From Ophiosphaerella korrae (lineage: Eukaryota > Ascomycota > Dothideomycetes > Pleosporales > Phaeosphaeriaceae): a stretch of 64,000 nucleotides of DNA. Positions 21,915 to 31,234 of the stretch are shown piece after piece. Position 1 is the first letter of the stretch, and every line of letters begins with the position of its first letter. The stretch spans positions 62,001 through 126,000 of the forward strand of contig JALNQF010000094.1 in NCBI GenBank assembly GCA_028456385.1. Direction: 5' to 3'. Both the position numbers and the translations under genes were made by a program. Below the pieces are notes generated by a model. It was not told where the DNA came from. It did no database searches and worked only from the letters and a program-made list of their open reading frames with translations.

Positions 21915-22098
21915 AGCACTGCGTAGTGATGTGACAAGCATTGCGGTTTCTCATTATAGTTTCACTCAAACAGCATGATCTGCAAATGACCAGTCATGCT
22001 TTCCACCCTTCCCCTCTTTTCTTGTGAGTCATTTCCCAATGTACAGTCTCCATTAGCCCACACTATGGCACCGCGTCGTGATATGACAAGCATTATTG
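21915..22098 (+). repeat. Imperfect 31-bp direct repeat pair
   Basis: A segment near 21915-21945 (containing GTGACAAGCATT) recurs near 22066-22096 (containing ATGACAAGCATT) with about 27 of 31 positions equal, spaced about 150 bp. It lies upstream of the cysteine-rich gene. It could be a local duplication or the ends of a short element. Confidence 0.4.
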
Positions 22099-23665
22099 CT
22101 GACCACTTCACAGAATTACTTCACATGTTTGAGTCAACATGTTGGGTATACGCGTCTAATAATTGTCCTTTTCTGTATAGTATTTTATGTTCTGTACATA
22201 TCAACGTACCTTGGCATGCCTCCAAAAAGAGGGTTTTTACTAAGCTCTGTTATGTTATATCGCGAAGACTCTTTTTATTTGGTCTGTAATAGCAGGACCC
22301 CGAGCCCCGAGCGTGGTTATGGTAGGGTAACAATTCAGTACGAATGTATTCATTTCACCAATTAGAATACAATACAAAATATTTATGAATTAAAGTTTAA
22401 AAGGGATCGGAGAGTATTATGTCAGCCTCCCCTCACATCTAAAAGCGGTGCACAGATGCACATCCGACTTTCCGACTTCACCTATGAGACTACACTGTAC
22501 TCAGACATAATGTTTCATAAGCGGAACCGGCTTCATTCGATGATTACCAGCCCCACAACCCCCGCAAAATCCTCTCCAATGGTTGCCTGTAATTGGGATC
22601 CTCAGGTTACAGTGGTAAGCACTAACCGACCACCATACTCAGGTAGGAAGATCGGTTTGTGCAGCCATGTGTATTGACTACTTAGGTCCAAGGTTAGGCC
22701 CACCAGGCTTCCAACCTCCAACCCTAAGCAAGTAATATCAAGGACGTAACTGTTCAATCCTGCGAGGAGCCGACTATAAACACGCAAGGTTCGGGCGATA
22801 AGATCTATCGCTGGGACAGGAAGAGTATGACGTAGTACAAGCAGCTCGCATCGACATGTACGGTACGCCTTAATGCTTACTCGCCGTCCTTGAAGCTTAG
22901 ACCTAACATCGCTCTCACAATACCCGCCTTGGTGGTGACGATGTAACTACTTTGACGGGTGCTAAGTCTTTGTGAAGGTGATGATGCTGTCAACAGAACC
23001 AAGTTTGACCTCTGCGTTGGATAGCTAGACGGCCTAGGCCATACGCAAACATCCATGTGTTGGGTTGCTTTGTAACAAAAATTATACTTCTATGGGCTGC
23101 ATGTTGATACAAAAACTCGGTTCCTGGCATAAGCACTAGATGGGGTATCTAGGTAGCGTTGGCCCCATCTTGACGTACGTAGAGCCTTGATCACAGATGT
23201 AGGCAAACACCAGTACTTTTCAGTATACCCCGAATTAGTCAATGATACACAGGGTGTCGGCACGTCGGCCTGAATCCCTGTAGCGTGAACTCTGTTTTTG
23301 CTCTATCGACCAATTGTGATTAGTAAATCTAGAGGGAGAAATTAGTGAATTTTATACTGTATGCTACAAGGATGCGAACTGATGTGCCAATCGCACTGTA
23401 CAATTGAGGATATGAGATGTTGTGACATTCCTGGAGAATTTGAAAGCTTAATTGCGGTAAAGAGAGGAGTTCCATTCTAACGGGGTGCTAACTGTGGGTT
23501 GATGTCGATGATGCGACATTGGTGCTTTTGGCTTTGATCAGTCGCTGCCAGGTCAACTCGGAGGCTTAGCAAAGGTTCCTGGCCCCACGGGTTCGTGCCG
23601 AGAATCGACACATGCGCTAATTCCGTCGCGGAGTTCTTAGCACCATATCCAATCCTGTCTTTAGC

Positions 23666-24589
23666 ATGGGTAGTGCTCATACTGGCGAAGATTCTGCTTT
23701 ATCAACTTTTGCAGATCTCCTAGGAGCATCTCAACGAGTTCTGTGCCTTGTAGGTGCTGGACTCAGTGCACCATCTGGCCTTTCCACGTGGCGTGGAACG
23801 AACGGGCTATGGAATAACATCGAACTGAAAGAGCTTGCCTCACCTGTCAAGTTTAAAGAGAATCCAGTTAGAGTGTGGAGTTTTTGTGGTGAGCATTTGC
23901 TCAAGGCATTAACAGCTAAGCCAAATGCAGCACATTATGCATTGGCGGCTCTTGCGAGGAATGGAGAGTGGTTGACTGTCAATCAAAATGTTGATGGTAC
24001 TTATATGAGTCTGCAAATTGAGGATTCTGGGTAGTATGTTGATGTTATACTAGGCTTTTTCGAGCAAACCGATTATCCCACATCAAGGCTACTAGACATC
24101 CACGGCACTCCAAGGACTATTCAATGCACCAAGTGTGATTACAGCACTACAGTCCTCATGGCAAATGACGCACCCTTCCTGGTTCAGCTCGCAAAGGAGA
24201 CTAAGGGCGACGAAGAGATAGAGGTAATCAAGACGAGTGAAATCGCGTTGTCCGACCTTCCACATTGCCCCAAATGTACAATGCTATTGCGTCTGGGAGT
24301 AGTATGGTTTGGCGAGAGACTCGCGGCTGGTGCACCAGATGTAATCGATGATTAGATATCTGAAGGACCTGTTGACCTGGTGATTATTGCTGGTACAAGT
24401 TTGAAAATTGGTCCTATTGAGGAATGGGTGTATACAGCGCGAGCAGGTGGGGCTTGTTTAGCTATCTTTGATGCGGAAGAAGACCCGCTGGTGCAAGAAT
24501 TGGACGACGAGGACTGGTTCTTTCACGGAGACATTGCGGTCATTCTACTAGGAGCGTTGGAGTTGATTGAACGTCGGCGTCACGCATAA
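23666..24589 (+). pseudogene. Sirtuin (Sir2-family NAD-dependent deacylase) gene broken by one nonsense codon
   Basis: Exon 1 is 23666-23996, a 57-nt intron follows (23997-24053), and exon 2 runs from 24054. Frame is kept into NVDGFFEQTDYPTSRLLDIHG. Sirtuin motifs present: GAGLSAPSGLSTWRG (NAD binding), NQNVDG, catalytic His in DIHG, zinc cysteines CTKC and CPKC, VVWFGE, and later IIAGTSLKIGP. A TAG at 24353-24355 interrupts the frame between PDVIDD and ISEGPVDLV, where relatives usually have Trp. Reading resumes in the same frame to 24589 with the expected C-terminus. Everything else looks intact, so the break is recent, a sequencing error, or read through. No intron of workable length removes it. 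The Tyr/Arg pair typical of SIRT5 desuccinylases is not conserved. Confidence 0.8.
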
Positions 24590-24833
24590 AAAAAAGGCAA
24601 AATCACTTCTCTGTCATTGTTTTGTGTGCTCTTGCCTACCTCATGTTTAACACGAGATCAGAAAACTAGATACAGTTACATGCAAACAAGGTCACGTGTC
24701 CTAAACTCCGAAACATGCTAACCAGCGGCCAAGCGGGGAAAATTTTGTGCAGGAAAAGCGCAGAAAGTTGATTTTTGATTTTTTTGATGTTCATATACGA
24801 GAAAATTCTCATTCTAAATATAAAAATATATTA
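24590..24833. other. AT-rich spacer before tRNA-Gly
   Basis: Contains a GTCACGTG box near 24691-24698 and AT-rich sequence directly upstream of the tRNA. No gene. Confidence 0.4.
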
Positions 24834-24969
24834 GCATCGGTGGTTTAGTGGTAAAATTAGCCGTTGCCATCAAAGTAATAATTCGGCTAGCCCCGGGTTC
24901 GAGTAAGACTGATCTCTCTATCAAGTTCTTAAATCTATACTAACTCGTCTCTAGTTCCCGGCCGATGCA
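24834..24969 (+). tRNA. tRNA-Gly(GCC) with a normal anticodon-loop intron and a second insert in the T-loop
   Basis: The acceptor stem GCATCGG pairs fully with CCGATGC (24962-24968), with discriminator A at 24969. D-arm GTTT/AAAT pairs (one G-T). Anticodon stem AGCCG (24859-24863) pairs fully with CGGCT (24884-24888). The loop is TTGCCA, then a 13-nt insert (24870-24882), then T, which is a standard tRNA intron after position 37; the anticodon is GCC at 24866-24868. The T-stem CCGGG pairs with CCCGG, but the T-loop TTCGA|TT is split after A58 by 52 nt (24903-24954). Removing both inserts gives a perfect cloverleaf. A T5 pol III terminator follows at 24977-24981. The insert disrupts the 3' end of the B box, so expression needs checking. 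Confidence 0.8.
24903..24954 (+). other. 52-nt insert in tRNA T-loop with spliceosomal intron signals
   Basis: The insert begins GTAAGA, contains TACTAAC (a perfect branch site) about 15 nt before its end, and ends TCTCTAG. Its length is within the range of mRNA introns in this window. Exact removal restores the conserved T-loop TTCGATT. It does not resemble a tRNA-endonuclease intron, which would sit after position 37 and form a bulge-helix-bulge. Confidence 0.75.
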
Positions 24970-25614
24970 ACTATTCTTTTTGAATATTTTGCGCATACAA
25001 GGTGCTATAGTAGTTAATTCGTATGGATTTTATCTTTGCAGCTCTATGTTTTACTACGATAGTGAGTTGTTGTGGGTCACGTGGCCTAGGCCAGCACTAA
25101 GCGAGACTTGATGCACAGCCACTATTTCTAGGACGCCACATTCAAGGTATGCATTCGCCTCTGTATTCAGAGAGGAATAATGTTTACAAAATGAATTATT
25201 TATACAATAAGGTGGACTCAGAAGCGTGGTTTACTGCAAGGCTTGGTGCGACCGTAGCGCCTACAAGCATCTGTGACTCTTCCCGAGGACCACACAAATG
25301 CTTCAACAACCGGTTCTGATGACACGTGGTGGCGCGTGGCGCGTCGTGACGCAGTGCGCAGTCGCGATGCTCCGCCCTACCCAGCCACGCGATCTTCGAG
25401 TCCTGCCGCTTTTCCCTGATTATACGCGCCCACGGCAAGACACCGTCCACCAGCCCATAATGCCCGCTGCATCTTGAGACGCTCGTTGTGCTGTGAATAC
25501 CTGTAACCTTTCACATGCTTCAGTGCTCCAACCCTGTGTGAAGCTACGGTCAGCCTTCCGTTGACCATAGTTTGGAGACAGCATACTAGCAACAATTAAT
25601 CCCAGAGCTTAGCC
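24970..25614. other. Intergenic between tRNA-Gly and T5orf172 gene
   Basis: T5 terminator of the tRNA at the left, then the promoter of the gene at 25615. No coding frame supported. Confidence 0.5.
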
Positions 25615-27144
25615 ATGGCATTTACTGGTCGAACACCGGAGTCTCTCATCCCTCGCTCCGACTCCAGGAATCCTGCCACCACATGCAAGGGAATCACTAA
25701 GTCTGGTCGTCCATGTAGACGCCCTATTGACGCGAAAGCTTCCGAGGATGAGGGCGTGCTTGCGGTTGTGTCAGTAGTTAGCGATGAAGATGAAGAAATT
25801 GGTGCTGCTGCGTACTTTTGCTGGCAGCATAAAGATCAAGCCGAGCAACTCGCAGCGCAGGTTTCAAGCGGTCCCGCAACGCATCTCTATCCGCTGAAGG
25901 AGCGCAACAGTATCGATACGCTGGTTGAACGACTCGGTGTGCTGGAAGTCGACGATCCCGCTGTAGCCAGACGTAAGAGAAGAGAGAGCAAGACAGATAA
26001 CCACAAGTCGAATTCTAGGCCACCGAGAAGAATAAACCGTCCGCCTACGTGGGACGCCGTTGAGGGACCTCTCATCTCGATACCGAGCGATGTCATGGCT
26101 GCGGAGAAACGCCGAACCCGCCCGCCAAAGCCACAGCCACAGAAGCAGAAATCCAGCTTTTGGGCATCGCTATGTTGTGGATCTGCGGACGATGATCATA
26201 TCGAGGCCATTCGTCATAAGAAGCAGATGAGTTATGCCCCTAATGCAGCGCAGTACGCGTCAGACACAACAACGCAGCAGACGGCCCAGGTTCCACCTCA
26301 AGTACATCCAGGACACTCTCGCCGCCCAAGCGCAACTGTTCCAAGACCTCAACCGACACAATCGTCAATCAGCGTGCCTGTGCGAAAGCCTCTAGGTGCC
26401 AAAGCTGCGCGGCCGCTCAACAAGACTGCTCAAGAAAATTCAGAGACGTCAACGCTTCTCCAGTATATCCCACAAAACCTCTCGCCGCAACTGACATCAA
26501 CTCTTCTTACCGAGCTCTCCAAACCAATATCACCGCACGACGACGAAGGCTACATATATATCTTCTGGCTTACACCTGACGCCCAAGGTCCCGCACCATC
26601 ATCTACCGCCTCAACACTCCTTCTGCCTCCATCACGACCAGCCCAGGGCCGACGCACATCCGACGTGCTACGACAATACTCTGTCAAGAAACCGCAACGG
26701 CCAGACGCGACGCGCCAACGCTCCAACACCAACTCCCCAGCAACGTCCCCAGACACCATTCTCCTCAAGATTGGCCGTGCAAACAACGTACATCGCCGCA
26801 TGAACGAATGGACCCGCCAGTGCGGATATAGTCTCAGTCTGGTCCGATACTATCCTTATGTGCCGTCCACGCCTACCCCTTCGCCTCAGACGTCGCCTGC
26901 GCAGTCGCGCCGGCCGTCGTATGGATCGCGGCCCTCGGATGGCGTGCGCAAGGTTCCACATGCGCATCGTGTGGAGCGTTTGATCCACCTTGAACTTGGG
27001 GCGCAACGCGTTATTAGAGATTGTGATGCGTGTGGGAAGACGCATAAGGAGTGGTTTGAGGTGGAGGCGAGTAGGGATGGAGTAAAGAAGGTAGATGAGG
27101 TGGTCAAACGGTGGGTGGGATGGGCGGAGCGGGCGAACGAGTGA
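25615..27144 (+). CDS. T5orf172 (GIY-YIG-like) domain protein with N-terminal Cys motif
   Basis: Single exon, 509 residues. The C-terminal half (about 305-500) matches the T5orf172 family of the GIY-YIG fold: YIYIFWLTPDA, then ILLKIGRANNVHRRMNEW, then HRVERLIHLELGAQR and a Cys pair with TCDACGKTHKEWFEV-like sequence. S. pombe mug113 belongs to this family. The N-terminus has C24, C34, C69 and H72 (TCKGITKSGRPC ... YFCWQH), a likely small zinc-binding site. The middle (about 120-290) is Pro/Ser/Arg-rich and disordered. The first residues of the GIY-YIG-like core are separated by a long Pro-rich insert before the second block. Nuclease activity is not established for fungal members. Confidence 0.8.
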   Translation: MAFTGRTPESLIPRSDSRNPATTCKGITKSGRPCRRPIDAKASEDEGVLAVVSVVSDEDEEIGAAAYFCWQHKDQAEQLAAQVSSGPATHLYPLKERNSIDTLVERLGVLEVDDPAVARRKRRESKTDNHKSNSRPPRRINRPPTWDAVEGPLISIPSDVMAAEKRRTRPPKPQPQKQKSSFWASLCCGSADDDHIEAIRHKKQMSYAPNAAQYASDTTTQQTAQVPPQVHPGHSRRPSATVPRPQPTQSSISVPVRKPLGAKAARPLNKTAQENSETSTLLQYIPQNLSPQLTSTLLTELSKPISPHDDEGYIYIFWLTPDAQGPAPSSTASTLLLPPSRPAQGRRTSDVLRQYSVKKPQRPDATRQRSNTNSPATSPDTILLKIGRANNVHRRMNEWTRQCGYSLSLVRYYPYVPSTPTPSPQTSPAQSRRPSYGSRPSDGVRKVPHAHRVERLIHLELGAQRVIRDCDACGKTHKEWFEVEASRDGVKKVDEVVKRWVGWAERANE

Positions 27145-27278
27145 CGATGTGCGACATAGATTGACGAACACAGAGGGACGTATTGCTATGTGAATGAAAT
27201 AGATAACAAGACATGGGTTTAGAAAGGCTAGTGTTCCCTTCTCGCAGTTTTTCCATTGCTTGTTTAGATCTGACTAAG
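27145..27278. other. Convergent 3' ends of T5orf172 gene and HIS3
   Basis: 134-bp spacer between two convergent genes, presumably shared 3' UTR sequence. No structure seen. Confidence 0.4.
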
Positions 27279-27983
27279 TTAGTATAATACGCCCTTTGTG
27301 CTCCTGACCTCGCCCTCCCATTGCTTGACAACAGTTGTTGCATGCCTGATTGCGATGGCAAGCGCTTTGAAAGCACTTTCCGCCCTATGGTGATCATTGT
27401 CGCCACGTATGCAATCGACATGCAGCGTAGTGCCGCTCGCTTGGGCGAAGCTCTGCAAGCAATGTGGTATCATCTCACAACTCAAGTCACCAATCTTTTC
27501 CCTCTTTAATCCCAGCTCAATGACGCTGTACGGTCGGTTCGAAAGATCAATCACAGCCCTCGAGAGGGCCTCGTCGAGAGGCGCGTATGCGTGTCCAAAT
27601 CTAGCGAGGCCTGTGGATCCTTGTAATGCATTTTTAAATGCTGTGCCTAATGCCAAAAACGCATCTTCACTAGTGTGGTGGTCGTCAATGTGCAGATCAC
27701 CCTTACACCGTATCCTCAGACTCCAACCGGCGTGCTTTGCGAGGGCGTGAATCATGTGGTCGAGGAAGCCAATGCCAGTGTCAACACCAATTTCTTGGCT
27801 GTTGGATTTCTGGGTGGCGTGGTCTTTGTCAATGTTTTCGCCTTCGCCATTGAGGTTTTTTTTGTCGAGTGCATCCCAGAAATCTGATTGCTGGTAGGCG
27901 TCCAATTCGCCTCCATCGAGGTTGATGGAGACTTGAATCTTAGTCTCATTTGTATCGCGATTGAAGCAAGCGGTTCGCAGCAT
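27279..27983 (-). CDS. HIS3: Imidazoleglycerol-phosphate dehydratase (histidine biosynthesis)
   Basis: Single exon, 234 residues, usual family length. It carries out the sixth step of histidine synthesis, dehydrating imidazole glycerol phosphate in a Mn-dependent way. Family metal-binding repeats are visible: [36 protein letters not shown] and [18 protein letters not shown]. It has an extra loop near residues 45-62 ([17 protein letters not shown]), which some fungal orthologues have. The start codon gives [20 protein letters not shown]. It is divergent from RPC19 with 267 bp between starts. I saw no Gcn4/CpcA TGASTCA site in that gap. Confidence 0.95.
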   Translation of the reverse strand: MLRTACFNRDTNETKIQVSINLDGGELDAYQQSDFWDALDKKNLNGEGENIDKDHATQKSNSQEIGVDTGIGFLDHMIHALAKHAGWSLRIRCKGDLHIDDHHTSEDAFLALGTAFKNALQGSTGLARFGHAYAPLDEALSRAVIDLSNRPYSVIELGLKREKIGDLSCEMIPHCLQSFAQASGTTLHVDCIRGDNDHHRAESAFKALAIAIRHATTVVKQWEGEVRSTKGVLY

Positions 27984-28250
27984 CTTGATGATTATTTATT
28001 CCTCTTAAGTCTCTGATGTGGTGGAGGTACCATGTAAAGTTCTGAAGGAAATGTAGTGAACAAAAGCTACCCCACACCCCACGTCACTGGTCTTGGCTCG
28101 TAGGGCTGGAAAAAAATAGCCAACCACTGATTCGCCAAACCAACGCGTTCATGTAAATTTTCTGGCACCGCCAAAGTCACGCCCTACCCAATCATCCACT
28201 CGAACAAACAACATCTTATCACGGTAGAAACAGCAGAGATATCTACTACA

Positions 28251-28833
28251 ATGGCGGATACCAAAGAAGAAAAGGTCTCCTCCCCGATTATTGATCCAAC
28301 ATCTGCGACCGAGGAAGAGATAGACCCAGCGGTAGACCGCGATAGAATCCGAGTCGTATGTTAAAACAAAAAAAGAGCAGAAAGTAAACAATTAACAGTC
28401 TCAGCTTGCCGGTGCAACAGAAACTGCAGCATCATTCCAAATCGATGGCGAAGACCACACGCTAGGCAATGCGCTTAGATACATCATTCATAAAAAGTAA
28501 GTTCAGAGTCGCCTTCCTAAGGTTGCTAAATCTAGCTTCATGTGGCAATTAAGGCATCAATTGACCTAGCTAATAGCCCTGATGTTGAGTTCTGCGGCTA
28601 CTCGATCCCTCACCCATCAGAGGCCAAGATGAATCTGCGCATTCAGACTTATGGTAAGTTACAGGTATAGCCAATCAACTTTGCAAACTCGTTAGTTGAC
28701 AACCAAACCAGATGGCATCAGCGTATATATAGTACTTGAGAAGGGTCTTGAAGATCTAATGGCCATGTGTGATGTGGTTGAGGAGAAGTTTCAAATCTCG
28801 AGGGATGCTTTTGTCAACAAGATGCAGGAGTAA
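28251..28833 (+). CDS. RPC19: RNA polymerase I and III subunit AC19 (Rpc19)
   Basis: Four exons: 28251-28355, 28405-28496, 28577-28653, 28712-28833; 131 residues. The acceptor of intron 1 could be 28398 or 28404 (both in frame, differing by Ser-Gln). The alpha-like dimerisation core is clear: [56 protein letters not shown]. The family pairs with AC40 in RNA polymerases I and III, which make rRNA, tRNA and 5S RNA. No long single frame covers the gene; introns break it into short pieces. It shares a divergent promoter with HIS3 and converges on the complex I gene at 28980. Confidence 0.92.
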
Positions 28834-28979
28834 GCGAATCGGAAATTGAACAAGGCGTTAGATGGTAAGCATTTCAGCGGACTAGGACTGATTATGGGCG
28901 CAAGGAAAGGAAATATTTCTCTGTTATATACATGCTTTCTACCCTTCGGCCTTCTTCGTCATCAAACGATATGACGTGT

Positions 28980-29585
28980 TTAGTTGCGACCCTAATTGAG
29001 AGATTAGTATTCGATTCAGTTCGTGCATGCTAATAAGCCGAACACATACCTCCAAGAAGCCGTTGATAAAGTTGCTCGGTAGCCTTGCTTTGGGTTCTTC
29101 TTCGGCACGAAAGTACTTTAGAAGCTGTGAGGCTTGTTTCCAGTAATTGAGCGTTTCCTATAACTTGGTCAGCCTTTGCTCCTCACAGCTGGTAGCCATA
29201 TGGGCTTTTCCAAGTATGGCTCTCCTACCTGGTACTCCTGGTGACTAGAGAATAATAGCACGTCTACCGTCCGTAACTGATTCACGTATCGATGCCGCTC
29301 GAATTCTTGTCGTATCTTGGTCCGAAGGGCAGAGACAGGTAGGTTTAGGGTATACATAGTCTGGACTTCGGGTGCCTAGCATAAAATGTTAGTGCATTGA
29401 AGGCGACATAGTGAGGCACGCACCGATCGTAGCCAGTCGCGGTAGCTATGGAGGACCCTCCTCTTCGCATCGTTCCAGTTGACCGCTGGGGCCGGATTAG
29501 CAGTTGAAGATTCACAATGCTTTATGGGAGGGTTCTACATACATGAGCGCGTTCGCTGGGCTAGATAGGTGGGATTGATGACCAT
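28980..29585 (-). CDS. NDUFA6: NADH:ubiquinone oxidoreductase LYR-type subunit (NDUFA6 / 14.8 kDa)
   Basis: Minus strand, five exons: 29543-29585, 29424-29485, 29229-29375, 29050-29157, 28980-28991; 123 residues. The frame is kept at all four introns, and the last exon is only 12 nt, encoding GRN and the stop. The spliced protein matches the LYR-family accessory subunit of mitochondrial complex [58 protein letters not shown]. The LYR-equivalent Tyr-Arg is in SYRDWLR. The family binds acyl carrier protein and caps the matrix arm. It is divergent from BUD31 (168 bp between starts), so they share a bidirectional promoter. Confidence 0.88.
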
Positions 29586-29753
29586 TTTGGCGCTCTATGT
29601 TGTTCGAGACTCTTGCTCGTAGCTGCCGTGATGATGCGGGCTGGGGTGGAGATCTGCCAAGCCTGGACTTGGCGCGGGCAGCGAACTATCGATACTACCT
29701 CTCGATAGCGTAGTAGCTCCCAGGCACAAACAACCACGTCACATACAACCACG

Positions 29754-30255
29754 ATGCCGCCAGTCCGGACTGCACGCGCGTCCAAGAAAGCGCCTCCCGA
29801 AGGCTTCGAAGATATCGAGGACACGCTACTCGAGTTCCAGAACAAGATGAAGGACGCAGAGAACGCCTCCCACGAGGGCAAGAAAAAGTATGAAATGACG
29901 TGGCCCATCTTTCAAATCACCCATCAGCGCTCCCGATACATCTATGACCTCTACTACGAGAAGGAGGCCATCAGCAAACAGCTCTACGACTGGCTGCTGA
30001 AGAACGGCTACGCAGATGCCATGTTGATCGCCAAGTGGAAGAAGCAAGGCTATGAGAAGGTATTTTCCGCCAAAACAGTTCTGTATACACGCATCATGCT
30101 AACCATAATAGCTCTGCTGCACGCGATGTATTCAAACCAAAGAGACAAACTTTCGATCCACGTGCATCTGTCGTGTCCCGCGCGACCAGCTCAAGGAGAA
30201 TCAAGACATTCAGTGCGTCAACTGTGGCTGCATAGGATGTTCGTCAGGCGACTGA
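29754..30255 (+). CDS. BUD31: Pre-mRNA splicing factor Bud31/Cwf14 (G10 family)
   Basis: Two exons, 29754-30059 and 30112-30255, with a 52-nt intron containing GCTAAC; 149 residues, the usual length. Bud31 is a zinc-binding component of the NineTeen-associated part of the spliceosome. Conserved parts: PPEGFEDIEDTLLEFQNKM, THQRSRYIYDLYYEKEAIS, GYADAMLIAKWKKQGYEK, and the C-terminal cysteine cluster LCCTRCIQTKETNFRSTCIC, then CVNCGCIGCS. The frame without splicing would lose the cysteine cluster, so the intron is well supported. Intact. Confidence 0.95.
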
Positions 30256-30520
30256 GTCTAGCGGAGTGGCATATCAATTTGGAAGCACATAGGCCAGTGT
30301 CAGTGAACCTGTCTATCATAATATTTCCTGGTTAACCTGTCTACAGATGAGATAAAACAAGCACAGTACGCTATTCATAACAAGACCATGATCCCTGGGT
30401 ATGCCTAAACTCCATCTCGTTTTGTTCCGTCTAACCCAGCATAAGATTTCCTTCATATGTTCGTTTAATCATCCGATATCCTCATTCATCTAAGCGCCTC
30501 GTAAAAGTCGAGAAAATTTC
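30256..30520. other. 3' flanks of BUD31 and the single-pass membrane protein gene
   Basis: Convergent 3' ends; no additional gene. Confidence 0.4.
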
Positions 30521-31234
30521 TCAAAACTCGTTCCTGCTGGACCGTGTGGATGGTCCATCATCCATGTTCAACGGCTTTATCCATGCTGGTGCAGGCGCTG
30601 ACGGCCAGAGTCGTGCTAGTTCTGGTCCTAGACTAGACCTCTTTATCGTATCTCCACGCTTCAGGCGAAAGGGACTACTCCCATCAATTGGCGAATCGAG
30701 CTCTCTTTCAACCATATGAGGACTCGAGGGCGCCGGGCCCTGATTTACGAACTGTGTCTGGCCATGGTGATCGTCATATATATGTGAGCTAAAGGCAGAC
30801 ATTTGGAGCACCTTACTGCTCCTTTGACGACTAGCGACAGAACTCTTGTATGATGGCACGTCTTTCTCGGGTACAGGGGGCGAAATTGTCAATTGAGTGT
30901 GTTTGCACGCCGCTCGTCGCTTTCGATGCCACAAGAGAAATAGAGTGAATAGTCCAACCAAGAAAACGATGACAGGTATCATGCCAAGCCCTATCTTTGT
31001 TTCCTTTGACATGCCATGATTTGTTGGTACGCTGATGTTCTCTGGTGTTGAAACAGCTGTTGGTAAAGCAATGCGCGAAGAGTTTGACGCGGTTGGCATT
31101 GGAGTAGGTACCATGGTATCTTGTCGAATATGTGCTCTAGTTGAGCTTTGTTCCACATCGTGAGTCTCTGTCGACGCTGCCTCGTTTTCGCGTATCGCAA
31201 CGCGCACCATAGATGACATAGGACTCATCTTCAC
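30521..31234 (-). CDS. Single-pass membrane protein with Ser/Thr-rich ectodomain, unknown function
   Basis: Single exon, 237 residues. The N-terminal 75 residues are Ser/Thr-rich and probably extracellular or O-glycosylated. A transmembrane helix follows (KIGLGMIPVIVFLVGLFTLF, about 80-103) with a basic HRKRR stop-transfer flank. The cytoplasmic tail is about 130 residues with Pro- and Ser-rich segments. No signal peptide is obvious, so it may be a signal-anchor protein or lack an upstream exon. The layout resembles fungal Mid2/WSC-like sensors without the N-terminal domain, but I do not see a WSC Cys pattern. An earlier or later start (31228) is possible. Confidence 0.6.
   Translation of the reverse strand: MKMSPMSSMVRVAIRENEAASTETHDVEQSSTRAHIRQDTMVPTPMPTASNSSRIALPTAVSTPENISVPTNHGMSKETKIGLGMIPVIVFLVGLFTLFLLWHRKRRAACKHTQLTISPPVPEKDVPSYKSSVASRQRSSKVLQMSAFSSHIYDDHHGQTQFVNQGPAPSSPHMVERELDSPIDGSSPFRLKRGDTIKRSSLGPELARLWPSAPAPAWIKPLNMDDGPSTRSSRNEF

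Larger units (their letters stand above)
21735..23665. other. Long intergenic region, no gene supported
   Basis: The left part is the promoter of the cysteine-rich gene. A 31-bp imperfect direct repeat is listed separately. Open frames are short and have no recognisable character. The right end should hold the sirtuin promoter. Confidence 0.45.

Noticed and set aside
24340..24355. Tiny intron removing the sirtuin stop (GTAATC...TTAG)
   Set aside because: It would be only about 15 nt, far below any workable intron length here.
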